Assembly: GCA_003241215.1 (NCBI GenBank)
Contig: QFOL01000084.1
Location: forward strand, 1-13,592
From: Agrobacterium fabrum
Lineage (GTDB): Bacteria; Pseudomonadota; Alphaproteobacteria; Rhizobiales; Rhizobiaceae
DNA: 13,592 nt
Direction: 5' to 3'
The first letter of the stretch is position 1. The number at the start of each line of letters is the position of its first letter. Of this stretch, positions 1 through 7,682 are shown one piece after another. A model generated the notes under the pieces. The model did not search any database. It was not told the origin of the DNA and saw only the letters and a program-made list of their open reading frames with translations. Made by a program: the position numbers and the translations under genes.

Positions 1-98
1 ACAAGAACTCCGGCGAACTGCGCCGTCCGCACCATATCGATCTGAAGACCGGTATGTATCGCGGCCGTCAGGTTCTGACGCCGAAGGAAAGCGCATAA
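1..98 (+). CDS. C-terminal fragment of an unrecognised protein
   Basis: The first 98 bases hold the last 31 codons of a reading frame that enters from outside the window and stops with TAA at 96-98. The visible tail is basic and polar and ends [16 protein letters not shown] strong intrinsic terminator follows 22 bases after the stop, which supports this being the real end of a gene. I do not recognise the family from so short a tail and give no function. There is no visible link to the kinase downstream, because the terminator separates them. Confidence 0.6.
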
Positions 99-120
99 GC
101 TTTTCTGAAGTCATCTTTGC

Positions 121-149
121 AAAAAGCCGGCCCTTGTGGCCGGTTTTTT
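121..149 (+). terminator. Rho-independent terminator of the upstream gene
   Basis: Five A, then stem GCCGGCC (126-132), loop CTTGT, and GGCCGGT (138-144) followed by six T. The A run on the left can pair with the T run. The hairpin ends the partial gene at 1-98 and isolates it from the sensor kinase gene. Confidence 0.9.
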
Positions 150-184
150 GTTTTCAGGGCCGTTCCGCTGTCTTTTCCGCTCAC

Positions 185-213
185 TTGGAAAATGCGGCCG
201 CTCCCCCTACACT
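185..213 (+). promoter_or_regulatory. Candidate sigma-70-type promoter of the kinase-regulator operon
   Basis: TTGGAA at 185-190 and TACACT at 208-213 are separated by exactly 17 bases. Each matches four of six consensus positions. It lies between the upstream terminator and the kinase start, and would start transcription near 220, leaving a leader of about 40 bases before the GTG at 262. This is seen by eye only; housekeeping promoters in this group are variable. Confidence 0.4.
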
Positions 214-261
214 CTTTCAGGGAGAGCAGGTGTGATGCCTGCGACAGGAGGGGGAGTATCG

Positions 262-2088
262 GTGAAATATCGCTGGATTTTATTGATGCTTCTCAGCCTC
301 GGCCTTGGTTATGGCGCCGTGACGAGGGGCAACGGCATCATTGCGGAAAGCTATTTCGGCGAAATGTCCGAGCAGGGCCGCACCACGCTCCGGCTGGCCG
401 TCTCTGCCCTCGGCGGGCTTTTGAGCCGTTATGAGCCGCTTCCCGCGCTGATTGCTGACCACGACGACATTGAGGAACTGGTTGCGCATCCCAAGGATGC
501 CGCACTGCGCCAGCGCGCCAATATCTACCTCAAATCCATCAACGCCCTGCTGGAATCCTCCGATATCTACATCATAACGCTCGACGGGGAGACCATTGCG
601 GCCAGCAATTATGATGGGCCGACCAGCTTCGTCGGCGAGAACTTCAGTTACCGTCCTTATTTTCAGGATGCGGCCAAGGGCTTCCAGTCGCGGTTCTTCG
701 CGCTTGGCACCACCTCCCACAAGCGCGGTTACTATTTTTCCGCACCGATCCTCTTCAATGAAGAAATCAAGGGTGTCATCGTCTTCAAGGTCGATATTGA
801 AGGCATAGAAGCGTCCTTCGGCGATGGCGAGAACCGCATTCTCGTCTCGGACCCGGAAGGTATCATTTTCATGACCGGAACGCCGCAATGGCTTTATTCC
901 GGCCTGATGCCGCTGACGCCCGAAAGGCTGGCGCGCACGGAGGCTTCCCGCCGTTACGCCAATGCCGCGCTGAAGGAACTGCCGGTGAAAAACGGCAATT
1001 TCGGCTCGCACCAGCTGATGACGATCGCCCAGGAGGACGGAGAAAGGGAATATATGGTCCTGTCGCAGCCGATGCCGGATGCGGGCTGGACCGTCAGCGT
1101 GCTGATGGATACGGGTTCGCTGCGAACGCAGGTCAAGACGGCGATGATCGCGATCATCCTGTGCCTGTGTCTTGCCGCCGCCCTTATCGCCGCCATGCTG
1201 CAGCGGCGGCGGCGCCTGCGCGAACGCCTGACCCATCAGGCGGAGGCGCAGGCGGAACTGGAACGCCGGGTGGAGGAGCGCACCGCCGATCTGGCGCGGG
1301 TCAACCAGGAGATCAAGCACGAGATCGCCGAACGCCGCCAGACCGAGAAACAGTTGCGCAGGATGCAGAACGATCTGGTGCAGGCGGGCAAGCTTGCCGC
1401 CCTCGGGCAGATGTCGGCGGCGCTTTCGCATGAATTCAACCAGCCGCTTGCCGCCGCCAAGAATTACGCCGAAAACGCCTCGCTTCTCCTGGAGCGCGGG
1501 CGACTGGGAGAGGTGACGGAAAACCTCAGGCGCATCTCCGGCCTTATCGACCGCATGGCGTCGATCAGCAAACATCTCAGGAATTTCGCCCGCAAGCCCA
1601 ATGAAAAAATGGCGGCGGTAGGTTTGGAAGCGGTGTTGCGCGATACGCTAGAGATCGTCGGTGCGCGGCTGAAGGCCGCCGATGCGGTGCTGGATGTCGA
1701 TCTGGGCCCGGTGCCGCTGGCGGTCAAGGCCGGGCCAGTGCGGTTGCAGCAGGTACTCGTCAACATTATTTCCAATGCCGCCGATGCCGTGGAAGGACGC
1801 GAGGATCGTCGCATTACACTGCAGGCGGTACAGCGTGGCCAGACAGTATCGATTTCCGTCCGCGACCGCGGTGCGGGCGTCCCTCCGGCTATCGCGGAGC
1901 GCATCTTCGATCCGTTTTTCACCACCAAGGGCGTCGGGCGCGGCCTCGGTCTCGGCCTTTCCATCTCCTATAACATCATCAAGGATTTCGGCGGCCAGCT
2001 GCGTGTCCGAAACCACGAAGGGGGCGGGGCGGAATTCGAGATCGAATTACCCGCCGCCACCTGGCGCATGGAGGTCGCTGCGGAATGA
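262..2088 (+). CDS. DctB-like membrane sensor histidine kinase
   Basis: 608-residue histidine kinase that probably senses a small carboxylate in the periplasm and phosphorylates the regulator encoded next. One membrane helix at about residues 4-22 and a second at about 294-313 bracket a periplasmic domain of about 270 residues, the size of a double-Cache sensor. A helical linker (about 314-376, rich in E, R and Q) leads to the dimerisation box LSHEFNQPLAA with His390. The ATPase domain shows LVNIISNAADAV (N501, N505), DRGAGVP, FDPFFTTK and GLGLGLSI (about 561-568). I chose GTG 262 because AGGAGGGGG lies 7 bases before it. ATG 235 is an alternative adding 9 residues; the in-frame ATG at 136 lies inside the terminator and is not credible. 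The layout and length match DctB. Its gene overlaps the regulator gene by 4 bases. The ligand is inferred from the neighbouring transporter, not shown. Confidence 0.93.
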   Translation: MKYRWILLMLLSLGLGYGAVTRGNGIIAESYFGEMSEQGRTTLRLAVSALGGLLSRYEPLPALIADHDDIEELVAHPKDAALRQRANIYLKSINALLESSDIYIITLDGETIAASNYDGPTSFVGENFSYRPYFQDAAKGFQSRFFALGTTSHKRGYYFSAPILFNEEIKGVIVFKVDIEGIEASFGDGENRILVSDPEGIIFMTGTPQWLYSGLMPLTPERLARTEASRRYANAALKELPVKNGNFGSHQLMTIAQEDGEREYMVLSQPMPDAGWTVSVLMDTGSLRTQVKTAMIAIILCLCLAAALIAAMLQRRRRLRERLTHQAEAQAELERRVEERTADLARVNQEIKHEIAERRQTEKQLRRMQNDLVQAGKLAALGQMSAALSHEFNQPLAAAKNYAENASLLLERGRLGEVTENLRRISGLIDRMASISKHLRNFARKPNEKMAAVGLEAVLRDTLEIVGARLKAADAVLDVDLGPVPLAVKAGPVRLQQVLVNIISNAADAVEGREDRRITLQAVQRGQTVSISVRDRGAGVPPAIAERIFDPFFTTKGVGRGLGLGLSISYNIIKDFGGQLRVRNHEGGGAEFEIELPAATWRMEVAAE

Positions 2089-3431
2089 CCATGTCGCGGG
2101 TTCTGTTGATCGACGATGAGGAAGAGCTGCGCTTTTCCACCGCGCAGGCGCTGGAGCTTTCCGGCTTCAGCGTCACCATGCTGGCGAGCGCCGAACATGC
2201 GCTCGAACTCATCGGTTACAGTTTCGACGGCGTCGTGGTCAGCGATATCCGCATGCCCGGCATGGATGGCATGACATTGCTGCAGAAGGTGCGGGAGCTT
2301 GATGCGGAAATACCTGTCATCCTGATGACGGGCCATGGCGATGTGCAGCTGGCCGTCAACGCCATGCGCAACGGCGCCTATGATTTCATCGAGAAGCCGT
2401 TCACGCCGCAATATCTTGCCGGCATCATCAAAAGGGCCAATGACCGGCGGGCGCTGGTGCTGGAAAACCGCCGCCTGAAGGCGGTAGCCGGCAAACATGA
2501 CGATCTCGAAACGCGCCTGCCCGGCAGAACCCAGATCATGGTCGATCTGCGATATCGTATCCGCGCCATCGGCGCGACGGATGCCGATACGCTGATTGTC
2601 GGCGATACCGGTGCAGGCAAGGAAGTGGTGGCGCGGGCGCTGCACGATATCAGCGCCAGAGCCAGCCGGCCCTTCGTTGCGATCAATTGCGCCGCCCTAC
2701 CGCAGACGTTGATCGAAAGCGAGTTGTTCGGCCATGAGGCCGGCGCCTTTCCCGGTGCGTTAAGACCACGTTACGGCAAGTTTGAACATGCCCGCGGCGG
2801 CACCATCCTGCTGGATGAGATCGGCTCCATGCCTTTCGAGCTGCAGGGCAGGTTCCTGCGGGTTTTGCAGGAACGGGTGATTACCCGCCTCGGCTCGAAT
2901 GAAACCGTCGAACTCGATGTCCGCTTCATCGCCACCAGCAAGGTCGATCTGGAACAGGAAGTTGCCGCAGGCCGGTTTCGCGCCGATCTTCTCTACCGGT
3001 TGAACGTGGCGACGATCCTCGTGCCGTCCCTGTCGCAGCGCAGCGCCGACATACCGCTGCTTTTCCTGCATCTGGTGCGGGAAGCCGCCGCCCGTTTTGG
3101 GCGGGAAGATATGGAGGTTCCGCAACAATTGCTTTCTTCCGTTTCGCTGCGGGAATGGCCTGGCAATGTGCGGGAACTGCGCAATGCGGCCGACCGCTTC
3201 GTTCTGGGTCTGGAAAGCGATGCATCCGAAACGTCGCCGCCGTTTCAGGACGATGGCCGGGCGGGGCTTGCCTCACGTGTTGCAGCCTATGAAAAGAGCC
3301 TGATCGCGCGCGCGATCGCCGCCCATGGCGGCAATCTGAAATCCGTCTATGAGAGCCTCGGTATCTCCCGCAAAACGCTTTACGAAAAAATGCAGAAATA
3401 TGAACTGCATCGGCATATGACAGAGGTGTAG
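2085..3431 (+). CDS. DctD-like response regulator with AAA+ and Fis-type HTH domains
   Basis: 448-residue NtrC-family response regulator, partner of the upstream kinase; the ATGA overlap implies translational coupling. The receiver domain (about 3-120) has acidic D10/D11, phospho-acceptor D54 in VVVSDIRMPG, T82 and K104. The AAA+ domain (about 145-375) has Walker A GDTGAGKE (173-180), Walker B ILLDEIG (D244, E245) and arginine-finger region GRFRADLLYRLNV. The C-terminal Fis-like helix-turn-helix reads GNLKSVYESLGISRKTLYEKM. The odd feature is the GAFTGA loop, which here is GAFPGA (220-225, Pro223). That threonine normally contacts sigma-54 in this family. The protein may still work with sigma-54, or may act on another polymerase form. 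The likely targets are the paired palindromes just after its stop codon and the tctCBA genes beyond. Confidence 0.93.
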   Translation: MTMSRVLLIDDEEELRFSTAQALELSGFSVTMLASAEHALELIGYSFDGVVVSDIRMPGMDGMTLLQKVRELDAEIPVILMTGHGDVQLAVNAMRNGAYDFIEKPFTPQYLAGIIKRANDRRALVLENRRLKAVAGKHDDLETRLPGRTQIMVDLRYRIRAIGATDADTLIVGDTGAGKEVVARALHDISARASRPFVAINCAALPQTLIESELFGHEAGAFPGALRPRYGKFEHARGGTILLDEIGSMPFELQGRFLRVLQERVITRLGSNETVELDVRFIATSKVDLEQEVAAGRFRADLLYRLNVATILVPSLSQRSADIPLLFLHLVREAAARFGREDMEVPQQLLSSVSLREWPGNVRELRNAADRFVLGLESDASETSPPFQDDGRAGLASRVAAYEKSLIARAIAAHGGNLKSVYESLGISRKTLYEKMQKYELHRHMTEV

Positions 3432-3452
3432 ATGGGTGGATTTCCACCCACG
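3431..3452. promoter_or_regulatory. Palindromic operator candidate 1 upstream of tctC
   Basis: TGGGTGGA (3433-3440), TT, TCCACCCA (3443-3450) is a perfect 8-base inverted repeat that begins at the regulator stop codon. It matches a second site whose centre is 32 bp away. There is no T run after it, so it is not a terminator. It is a probable binding site for the adjacent DctD-like regulator. Confidence 0.65.
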
Positions 3453-3462
3453 CGCGAGGCTT

Positions 3463-3484
3463 GATGGGTCGAAATCCACCCATC
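3463..3484. promoter_or_regulatory. Palindromic operator candidate 2 upstream of tctC
   Basis: GATGGGTCGAA and ATCCACCCATC form an inverted repeat with 9 of 11 positions paired. Together with site 1 it gives the shared core TGGGTSGAWWTCCACCCA. The 32 bp centre-to-centre spacing is about three helical turns, which puts both sites on one DNA face, as expected for cooperative dimers of an NtrC-type activator. It lies about 156 bp before the tctC start. Confidence 0.65.
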
Positions 3485-3629
3485 GCCGTTCATGATGGCG
3501 ATAAAAGAGCGCCTCCCGGCAACACCGCCGTTGCTGAACGGCAATCCCGGATCGCAAATAGCGTACCCCGGCCGCCATGGAGGAGCATGCGCGGCTGAAG
3601 TGGCGAACATTTTCATCCGGGAGGAATCG

Positions 3630-4613
3630 ATGAAAATACTGAAGACAGTCTCCGGCCTTGCTGCCGCCGCTGCCGTTTCCCTTTTTGCTCTGTCCGCATC
3701 CGCTCAGAATTATCCCGAGCGCAACATCACCATGGTCGTGCCCTTTGCTGCCGGCGGCCCGACGGATACGGTCGCGCGCCTTGTCGCCGAATCCATGTCG
3801 AAGGATCTCGGCCAGCAGATCATCGTCGAAAATGTCGGCGGCGCGGGCGGCACGCTGGGTGCCGGCCGTGTGGCATCGTCCGATCCGGACGGTTATACGG
3901 TCCTTCTCCACCATATCGGCATGGCCACCAGCGCGACGCTTTATCGCAAGCTTGCCTATGACACGCTGAACGCCTTCGAATATGTCGGTCTCGTCACCGA
4001 AGTGCCGATGACCATCCTGTCGCGCAAGAACCTCGAGACGACGGATCTCAAGGGTCTTATCGACTATGCCAAGGCGAACAAGGACAAGGTCACCGTCGCC
4101 AATGCCGGCATCGGCGCCGCCTCGCATCTGTGCGGCATGCTGTTCATGAGCGCCATCGAGACACCGCTCGTCACCGTTCCCTACAAGGGCACCGGCCCGG
4201 CCATGACCGACCTGCTCGGCGGCCAGGTCGATATCATGTGCGACCAGACCACCAACACCACCAAGCAGATCCAGGGCGGCACCGTGAAAGCCTATGCGGT
4301 AACCACGGCCAAGCGGCTCGACGTGCTGCCGGATGTGCCGACGGTTGTCGAAGCGGGCCTGCCGAAGCTCGAAGTGGGCATCTGGCACGGCATCTACACG
4401 CCCAAGGGCACACCTGCGGAAATCAACGAAAAACTCTCCAAGTCGCTGCAGGTCGCGCTGAAGGACAAGAACGTCGCGGCTCGTTTTGCCGAACTTGGCA
4501 CCACGCCCTCGTCGGAAGGCGATGCGACGCCTGCGGCGCTCAAGGCCAAGCTTGAAAGCGAAATCGCCCGCTGGAAGCCGGTGATCGAAGCTGCCGGCCA
4601 ATATGCCGATTGA
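3630..4613 (+). CDS. tctC: TctC/Bug-type periplasmic binding protein of a TTT transporter
   Basis: 327-residue extracytoplasmic receptor of the tripartite tricarboxylate transporter (TTT) family. It should bind a carboxylate in the periplasm and hand it to TctA/TctB. A Sec signal peptide is clear: basic MKILK, a hydrophobic core AAAAAVSLFAL, and a probable cleavage after ALSASA (about residue 25). The mature protein opens with YPERNITMVVPFAAGGPTDT, typical of Bug receptors; VTVPYKGTGPAMTDLLGGQVD and the LPDVPTVVEAG segment further on are also family signatures. ATG 3630 is chosen because GGGAGGAA sits 5 bases upstream and the signal peptide starts there; an in-frame ATG at 3492 has no such support. 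It is the first gene of tctCBA. The substrate cannot be told from sequence; citrate, tartrate, dicarboxylates and others occur in this family. Confidence 0.93.
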   Translation: MKILKTVSGLAAAAAVSLFALSASAQNYPERNITMVVPFAAGGPTDTVARLVAESMSKDLGQQIIVENVGGAGGTLGAGRVASSDPDGYTVLLHHIGMATSATLYRKLAYDTLNAFEYVGLVTEVPMTILSRKNLETTDLKGLIDYAKANKDKVTVANAGIGAASHLCGMLFMSAIETPLVTVPYKGTGPAMTDLLGGQVDIMCDQTTNTTKQIQGGTVKAYAVTTAKRLDVLPDVPTVVEAGLPKLEVGIWHGIYTPKGTPAEINEKLSKSLQVALKDKNVAARFAELGTTPSSEGDATPAALKAKLESEIARWKPVIEAAGQYAD

Positions 4614-4625
4614 TGGACGCGGAAT

Positions 4626-4650
4626 GACCGGCGGCATCGCGCCGCCGGTC
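4626..4650 (+). other. Intercistronic stem-loop between tctC and tctB
   Basis: GACCGGCGGC (4626-4635), loop ATCGC, GCCGCCGGTC (4641-4650) is a perfect 10-base stem. No T run follows, so it is not a standard terminator. Placed after the receptor gene, it may protect the tctC message from 3' decay or cause partial termination, giving more receptor than membrane subunits. The function is inferred from position. Confidence 0.6.
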
Positions 4651-4712
4651 GACCGTGATCATTTTAACAGGCGGACCGGTGTGATGCCGGCCGCGGTGGA
4701 GGGGCATCTTTC

Positions 4713-5174
4713 ATGAAGTCGTTATTTAATGACCCTGCCGAGGCAGTCTGCGGGGCAATTTTTATGGGACTTGGCGTCTTTTTCGCCTTGCAGTCTTATG
4801 GGCTGGAGATCGGAACGGCCTTTCGCATGGGGCCGGGCTATTTCCCGCTCGTTCTGGCAATCATCCTGATCGTGCTCGGTGGCGTCATATTCCTGCGCTC
4901 AGCCCGCCCGGCCGGAGAAGGTATCGGAGCGATCGCCTGGCGCGGCATATTTTTCATCCTGCCCGCGCCCATCTTCTTCGGTTTCACTGTCCGAGGGCTC
5001 GGCTTCGTGCCGGCGCTTTTTTTCAGCGCCCTTATTGCAGCCTTCGCATCCCACAAGATGAGCCCGCTCATGGCGGTCATTCTTTCCGCGGCCATCACGG
5101 TCTTTTCCGTCGCTGTTTTCAATTATGGTCTCGGCCTGCCGTTCCAGCGCTTCGGCCCCTGGCTTAAATTTTGA
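4713..5174 (+). CDS. tctB: TctB small membrane subunit of the TTT transporter
   Basis: 153-residue integral membrane protein, the small and poorly conserved subunit of a tripartite tricarboxylate transporter. Hydrophobic segments lie at about residues 11-29, 43-61, 76-92, 96-112 and 118-138. The motif FRMGPGYFP (about 37-45) just before the second helix is the most recognisable TctB signature. A GGAGGGG ribosome site precedes ATG 4713 at about 8-9 bases. The gene is 99 bases after tctC, with a hairpin in the gap, and 9 bases before tctA. TctB supports the large TctA permease; its exact role in transport is not well defined. Length and position within tctCBA fit the family. Confidence 0.92.
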   Translation: MKSLFNDPAEAVCGAIFMGLGVFFALQSYGLEIGTAFRMGPGYFPLVLAIILIVLGGVIFLRSARPAGEGIGAIAWRGIFFILPAPIFFGFTVRGLGFVPALFFSALIAAFASHKMSPLMAVILSAAITVFSVAVFNYGLGLPFQRFGPWLKF

Positions 5175-5183
5175 GGTGCCGCG

Positions 5184-6689
5184 ATGGACTTGCTCGATAA
5201 TCTCGCTCTCGGTTTCGTCACTGCCTCATCGCTGGCAAACCTGTTCTTCTGCCTGATCGGCGTGCTGCTCGGCACCCTGATCGGCGTGCTGCCGGGCATC
5301 GGCGCAACGGCGACCATCGCCATGCTGCTGCCGATCACCTTTCAATTGGAGCCGGTCTCGTCGCTGATCATGCTCGCCGGCATTTATTATGGCGCGCAAT
5401 ATGGCGGCTCCACCACGGCTATCCTGATCAACATGCCCGGCGAATCGTCTTCTGCCGTTACCGCCATCGATGGTTACCAGATGGCGCGCAAGGGCAAGGC
5501 GGGCGCTGCACTCGCCATTGCCGCCATCGGTTCGTTCTTCGCTGGCACGGTATCCACCTTTCTCGTGGCGATCTTCGCGCCGCCGCTGACGGCGATTGCG
5601 CTGGAGTTCGGTGCGGCGGAATATTTCTCGCTGATGGTCGTCGGCCTTGTGTCGTCCATTGCGCTCGCCCATGGCTCCATCGTCAAGGCGCTGGCCATGG
5701 TCGTCCTCGGCCTGCTGCTCGGCCTCGTCGGTACGGATATCTATAGCGGCACGCCGCGTTTCACCCTCGGCATCCGTGAATATGCCGATGGTCTGAACTT
5801 CGTGGCCGTGGCCGTCGGTGTGTTCGGCATCGCCGAAATCCTGCGCAATCTCGAAAATGAGCGCACCCGTTCGGTGCTGATCGCCAAGGTCAGCGGGCTG
5901 ATGCCGACACGGGAGGATTTCAAAAAGATGATCGCGCCGGTGCTGCGCGGCACGGTTATCGGTTCGGCGCTCGGCATTCTTCCGGGCGGCGGCGCGATCC
6001 TCGCGGCCTTCGCCTCCTATACCGTAGAGAAACGCGTCTCCAAGAACCCGGAAGAATTCGGGCATGGTGCGGTTGCCGGCGTGGCCGGTCCGGAATCCGC
6101 CAACAATGCCGGCGCCCAGACCTCCTTCATTCCGCTGCTCACGCTTGGCATCCCGGCCAATCCGGTTATGGCGCTGATGATCGGTGCGATGATCATTCAG
6201 GGTATCGTGCCCGGTCCGAATGTCGCAACCGAACAGCCGGCGCTGTTCTGGGGCATCATCGCCTCCATGTGGATCGGCAATCTGATGCTCGTCATCCTTA
6301 ACCTGCCTTTGATCGGGCTGTGGGTGAAGCTGCTGACGGTGCCCTATTATGTGCTCTTCCCCATCATCATGGCCTTCTGCGCCATCGGGGTCTACAGCGT
6401 CAATTCCAACGTCTTCGATCTCTATGCCGTCGCCTTCTTCGGCTTCATCGGTTACGTGCTGGTGAAACTGCGCTGCGAGCCGGCGCCGCTGCTCCTGGGC
6501 TTTGTGCTCGGGCCACTGCTGGAGGAGAACCTGCGCCGCGCCATGATCCTGTCGCGTGGCGATCCGATGACTTTTGTCACCCGGCCGATCAGCGCCACCC
6601 TGCTCTTCATTGCGCTTGCCGTGCTGATCGTCGTCTTCCTTCCAAGCGTGAAGAAGAAGCGCGAAGAGGTTTTCGTAGAAGAAGACTGA
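5184..6689 (+). CDS. tctA: TctA large permease subunit of the TTT transporter
   Basis: 501-residue polytopic inner-membrane protein that forms the solute pathway of the transporter. The family's two-fold internal repeat can be seen: [17 protein letters not shown] (about 34-50) near the N-terminus and [13 protein letters not shown] (about 264-276) in the second half. Other signatures are [20 protein letters not shown] (68-87), [10 protein letters not shown] (from 303) and [15 protein letters not shown] (from 322). About 11-12 hydrophobic segments are expected from the pattern. GAGGTG precedes ATG 5184, only 9 bases after the tctB stop, so the two are co-translated. The C-terminus is charged ([12 protein letters not shown]) and probably cytoplasmic. 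It ends the operon, with a terminator 19 bases beyond its stop. Confidence 0.96.
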   Translation: MDLLDNLALGFVTASSLANLFFCLIGVLLGTLIGVLPGIGATATIAMLLPITFQLEPVSSLIMLAGIYYGAQYGGSTTAILINMPGESSSAVTAIDGYQMARKGKAGAALAIAAIGSFFAGTVSTFLVAIFAPPLTAIALEFGAAEYFSLMVVGLVSSIALAHGSIVKALAMVVLGLLLGLVGTDIYSGTPRFTLGIREYADGLNFVAVAVGVFGIAEILRNLENERTRSVLIAKVSGLMPTREDFKKMIAPVLRGTVIGSALGILPGGGAILAAFASYTVEKRVSKNPEEFGHGAVAGVAGPESANNAGAQTSFIPLLTLGIPANPVMALMIGAMIIQGIVPGPNVATEQPALFWGIIASMWIGNLMLVILNLPLIGLWVKLLTVPYYVLFPIIMAFCAIGVYSVNSNVFDLYAVAFFGFIGYVLVKLRCEPAPLLLGFVLGPLLEENLRRAMILSRGDPMTFVTRPISATLLFIALAVLIVVFLPSVKKKREEVFVEED

Positions 6690-6708
6690 AACTGCCAAGG
6701 ACTCGGAT

Positions 6709-6737
6709 GCCGGCGATGGAAACATCGCCGGCTTTTT
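6709..6737 (+). terminator. Rho-independent terminator of the tctCBA operon
   Basis: GCCGGCGATG (6709-6718), GAAA tetraloop, CATCGCCGGC (6723-6732), then five T. A perfect 10-base stem with a stable GNRA-type loop directly after tctA. Confidence 0.92.
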
Positions 6738-6837
6738 CCGTTTGCGGATCGGCCATGACGAATTCGCTTCACGAAAGCGACATATGGTTGACTCGCGCGC
6801 TTTTAAGCCCAAGGAAGGGCTGGAAAGAGAGGTCGAT

Positions 6838-7050
6838 ATGACGTCGGAAACCGAAAAACGGATCATCGCGCTCGAGGAGACGGTCGCGCATCAGGTGAAG
6901 GCGATAGAGGAACTGTCCGACCAGCTGGCGGAACAGTGGAAGGTGGTGGAGCAAACCCGCGCCAAGCTCGACCGATTGACGGAGAGGTTCCTGAGCCTTG
7001 AGGAGCAATCGCTGGAAGCGCCGTCCATCACCCGGCCGCCGCATTATTGA
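6838..7050 (+). CDS. slyX: SlyX family protein
   Basis: 70-residue hydrophilic protein, predicted almost entirely helical and probably coiled-coil: EKRIIALEETVAHQVKAIEE and the following stretch have heptad-like leucines and many E, Q and R residues. It ends PSITRPPHY; the PPHY tail is the hallmark of SlyX. Length is typical for the family. SlyX has no established biochemical role; it is named for its position beside slyD in enteric bacteria. ATG 6838 is chosen because GAGAGG lies 6 bases before it and the family homology starts there; an in-frame ATG at 6742 would add 32 unlike residues. The DUF924 gene begins 13 bases downstream, so the pair is probably one transcript. Confidence 0.88.
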   Translation: MTSETEKRIIALEETVAHQVKAIEELSDQLAEQWKVVEQTRAKLDRLTERFLSLEEQSLEAPSITRPPHY

Positions 7051-7063
7051 CGGGGAAGAGCAG

Positions 7064-7615
7064 ATGAAAAACGACACAGCCGCACTTGCCGCCGATATCG
7101 TCAGTTTCTGGAAGAAGGCCGGCCCGGACAAGTGGTTCGACAAGGATGCCGCCTTCGACAATCACTTTCACGACCGTTTCCGCGATACCCACTTTGCCGC
7201 TGCTAGGCGTGAACTGGATGGCTGGCTGGACGGCGCGGAAAGCAGCCTGGCGCTGATGCTTCTTCTTGACCAGTTCCCGCGCAACTGCTTTCGCGGCACT
7301 GCCCACATGTATACCACCGACCCGCTGGCAAGGCTTTTCGCTGATGACGCGATCCGACGCGGCCATGACCAGGCTGTGAGCGAGGATCTGCGCGTTTTCT
7401 TCTACCTGCCATTTTCCCATGCGGAGGATATGGCGGCCCAGCAGCGCGCCTGCGACCTGAACCAGCCGCTTGGCGGGCTTTATCTCCACCATGCCGAAGA
7501 ACATCGCGATATCGTCGAGCGTTTCGGCCGTTTTCCGCACCGCAATGGCATATTGCTGCGGGAAACGACGCCTGAGGAACGGCAATATCTGGATGAAGGC
7601 GGCTTTTCCGGCTGA
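7064..7615 (+). CDS. DUF924 family protein
   Basis: 183-residue soluble protein of the DUF924 (COG3803) family, whose members resemble tetratricopeptide-like helical folds and have no established enzymatic function. Recognisable features are IVSFWKKAGPDKWFDKDAAF near the start, LMLLLDQFPRNCFRGT (about 64-79) and FFYLPFSHAEDMAAQQ (about 112-127), all typical and in the usual order. Length is normal for the family. ATG 7064 follows GGGGAAGAG at about 6 bases and is preferred to an in-frame ATG at 6998 that lies inside slyX. No signal peptide or membrane segment is visible, so a cytoplasmic location is likely. It converges on dnaJ through a shared terminator. Confidence 0.9.
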   Translation: MKNDTAALAADIVSFWKKAGPDKWFDKDAAFDNHFHDRFRDTHFAAARRELDGWLDGAESSLALMLLLDQFPRNCFRGTAHMYTTDPLARLFADDAIRRGHDQAVSEDLRVFFYLPFSHAEDMAAQQRACDLNQPLGGLYLHHAEEHRDIVERFGRFPHRNGILLRETTPEERQYLDEGGFSG

Positions 7616-7624
7616 GCCTGAAAC

Positions 7625-7660
7625 AAAAACGCCGCCAGTCCCGAAGGATGGCGGCGTTTC
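7625..7660. terminator. Bidirectional terminator between the DUF924 gene and dnaJ
   Basis: AAACGCCGCCA (7627-7637) pairs with TGGCGGCGTTT (7649-7659). Inside, TCC and GGA pair around four bases. Read on the minus strand the loop is C(TTCG)G, a very stable tetraloop, and the stem is followed by TTTTTGTTT, so the dnaJ side is the stronger. On the plus strand the tail is only GTTTC, a weaker stop for the DUF924 gene. Confidence 0.88.
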
Positions 7661-7682
7661 AAAAGCCTGGGACCGGCGGCAA

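Noticed and set aside
136..261. N-terminal extension of the sensor kinase to ATG 136
   Set aside because: The ATG is inside the terminator hairpin, the added residues are unlike a kinase N-terminus, and a strong ribosome site points to GTG 262.
3497..3510. TGGCGATAAAAGAGC as a sigma-54 promoter for tctC
   Set aside because: GG and GC have the right spacing but the remaining consensus is poor, it is only about 12 bases from palindrome 2, and equally weak matches occur elsewhere in the gap.
229..4688. Exact 11-base match GGTGTGATGCC at 229-239 and 4678-4688
   Set aside because: Both lie in leaders, but there is no symmetry, the flanks differ and the positions relative to the start codons differ, so chance is likely.
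5226..6866. 546-codon minus-strand frame opposite tctA
   Set aside because: It is a shadow of tctA with low-complexity H, R, D and Q-rich translation and no ribosome site.
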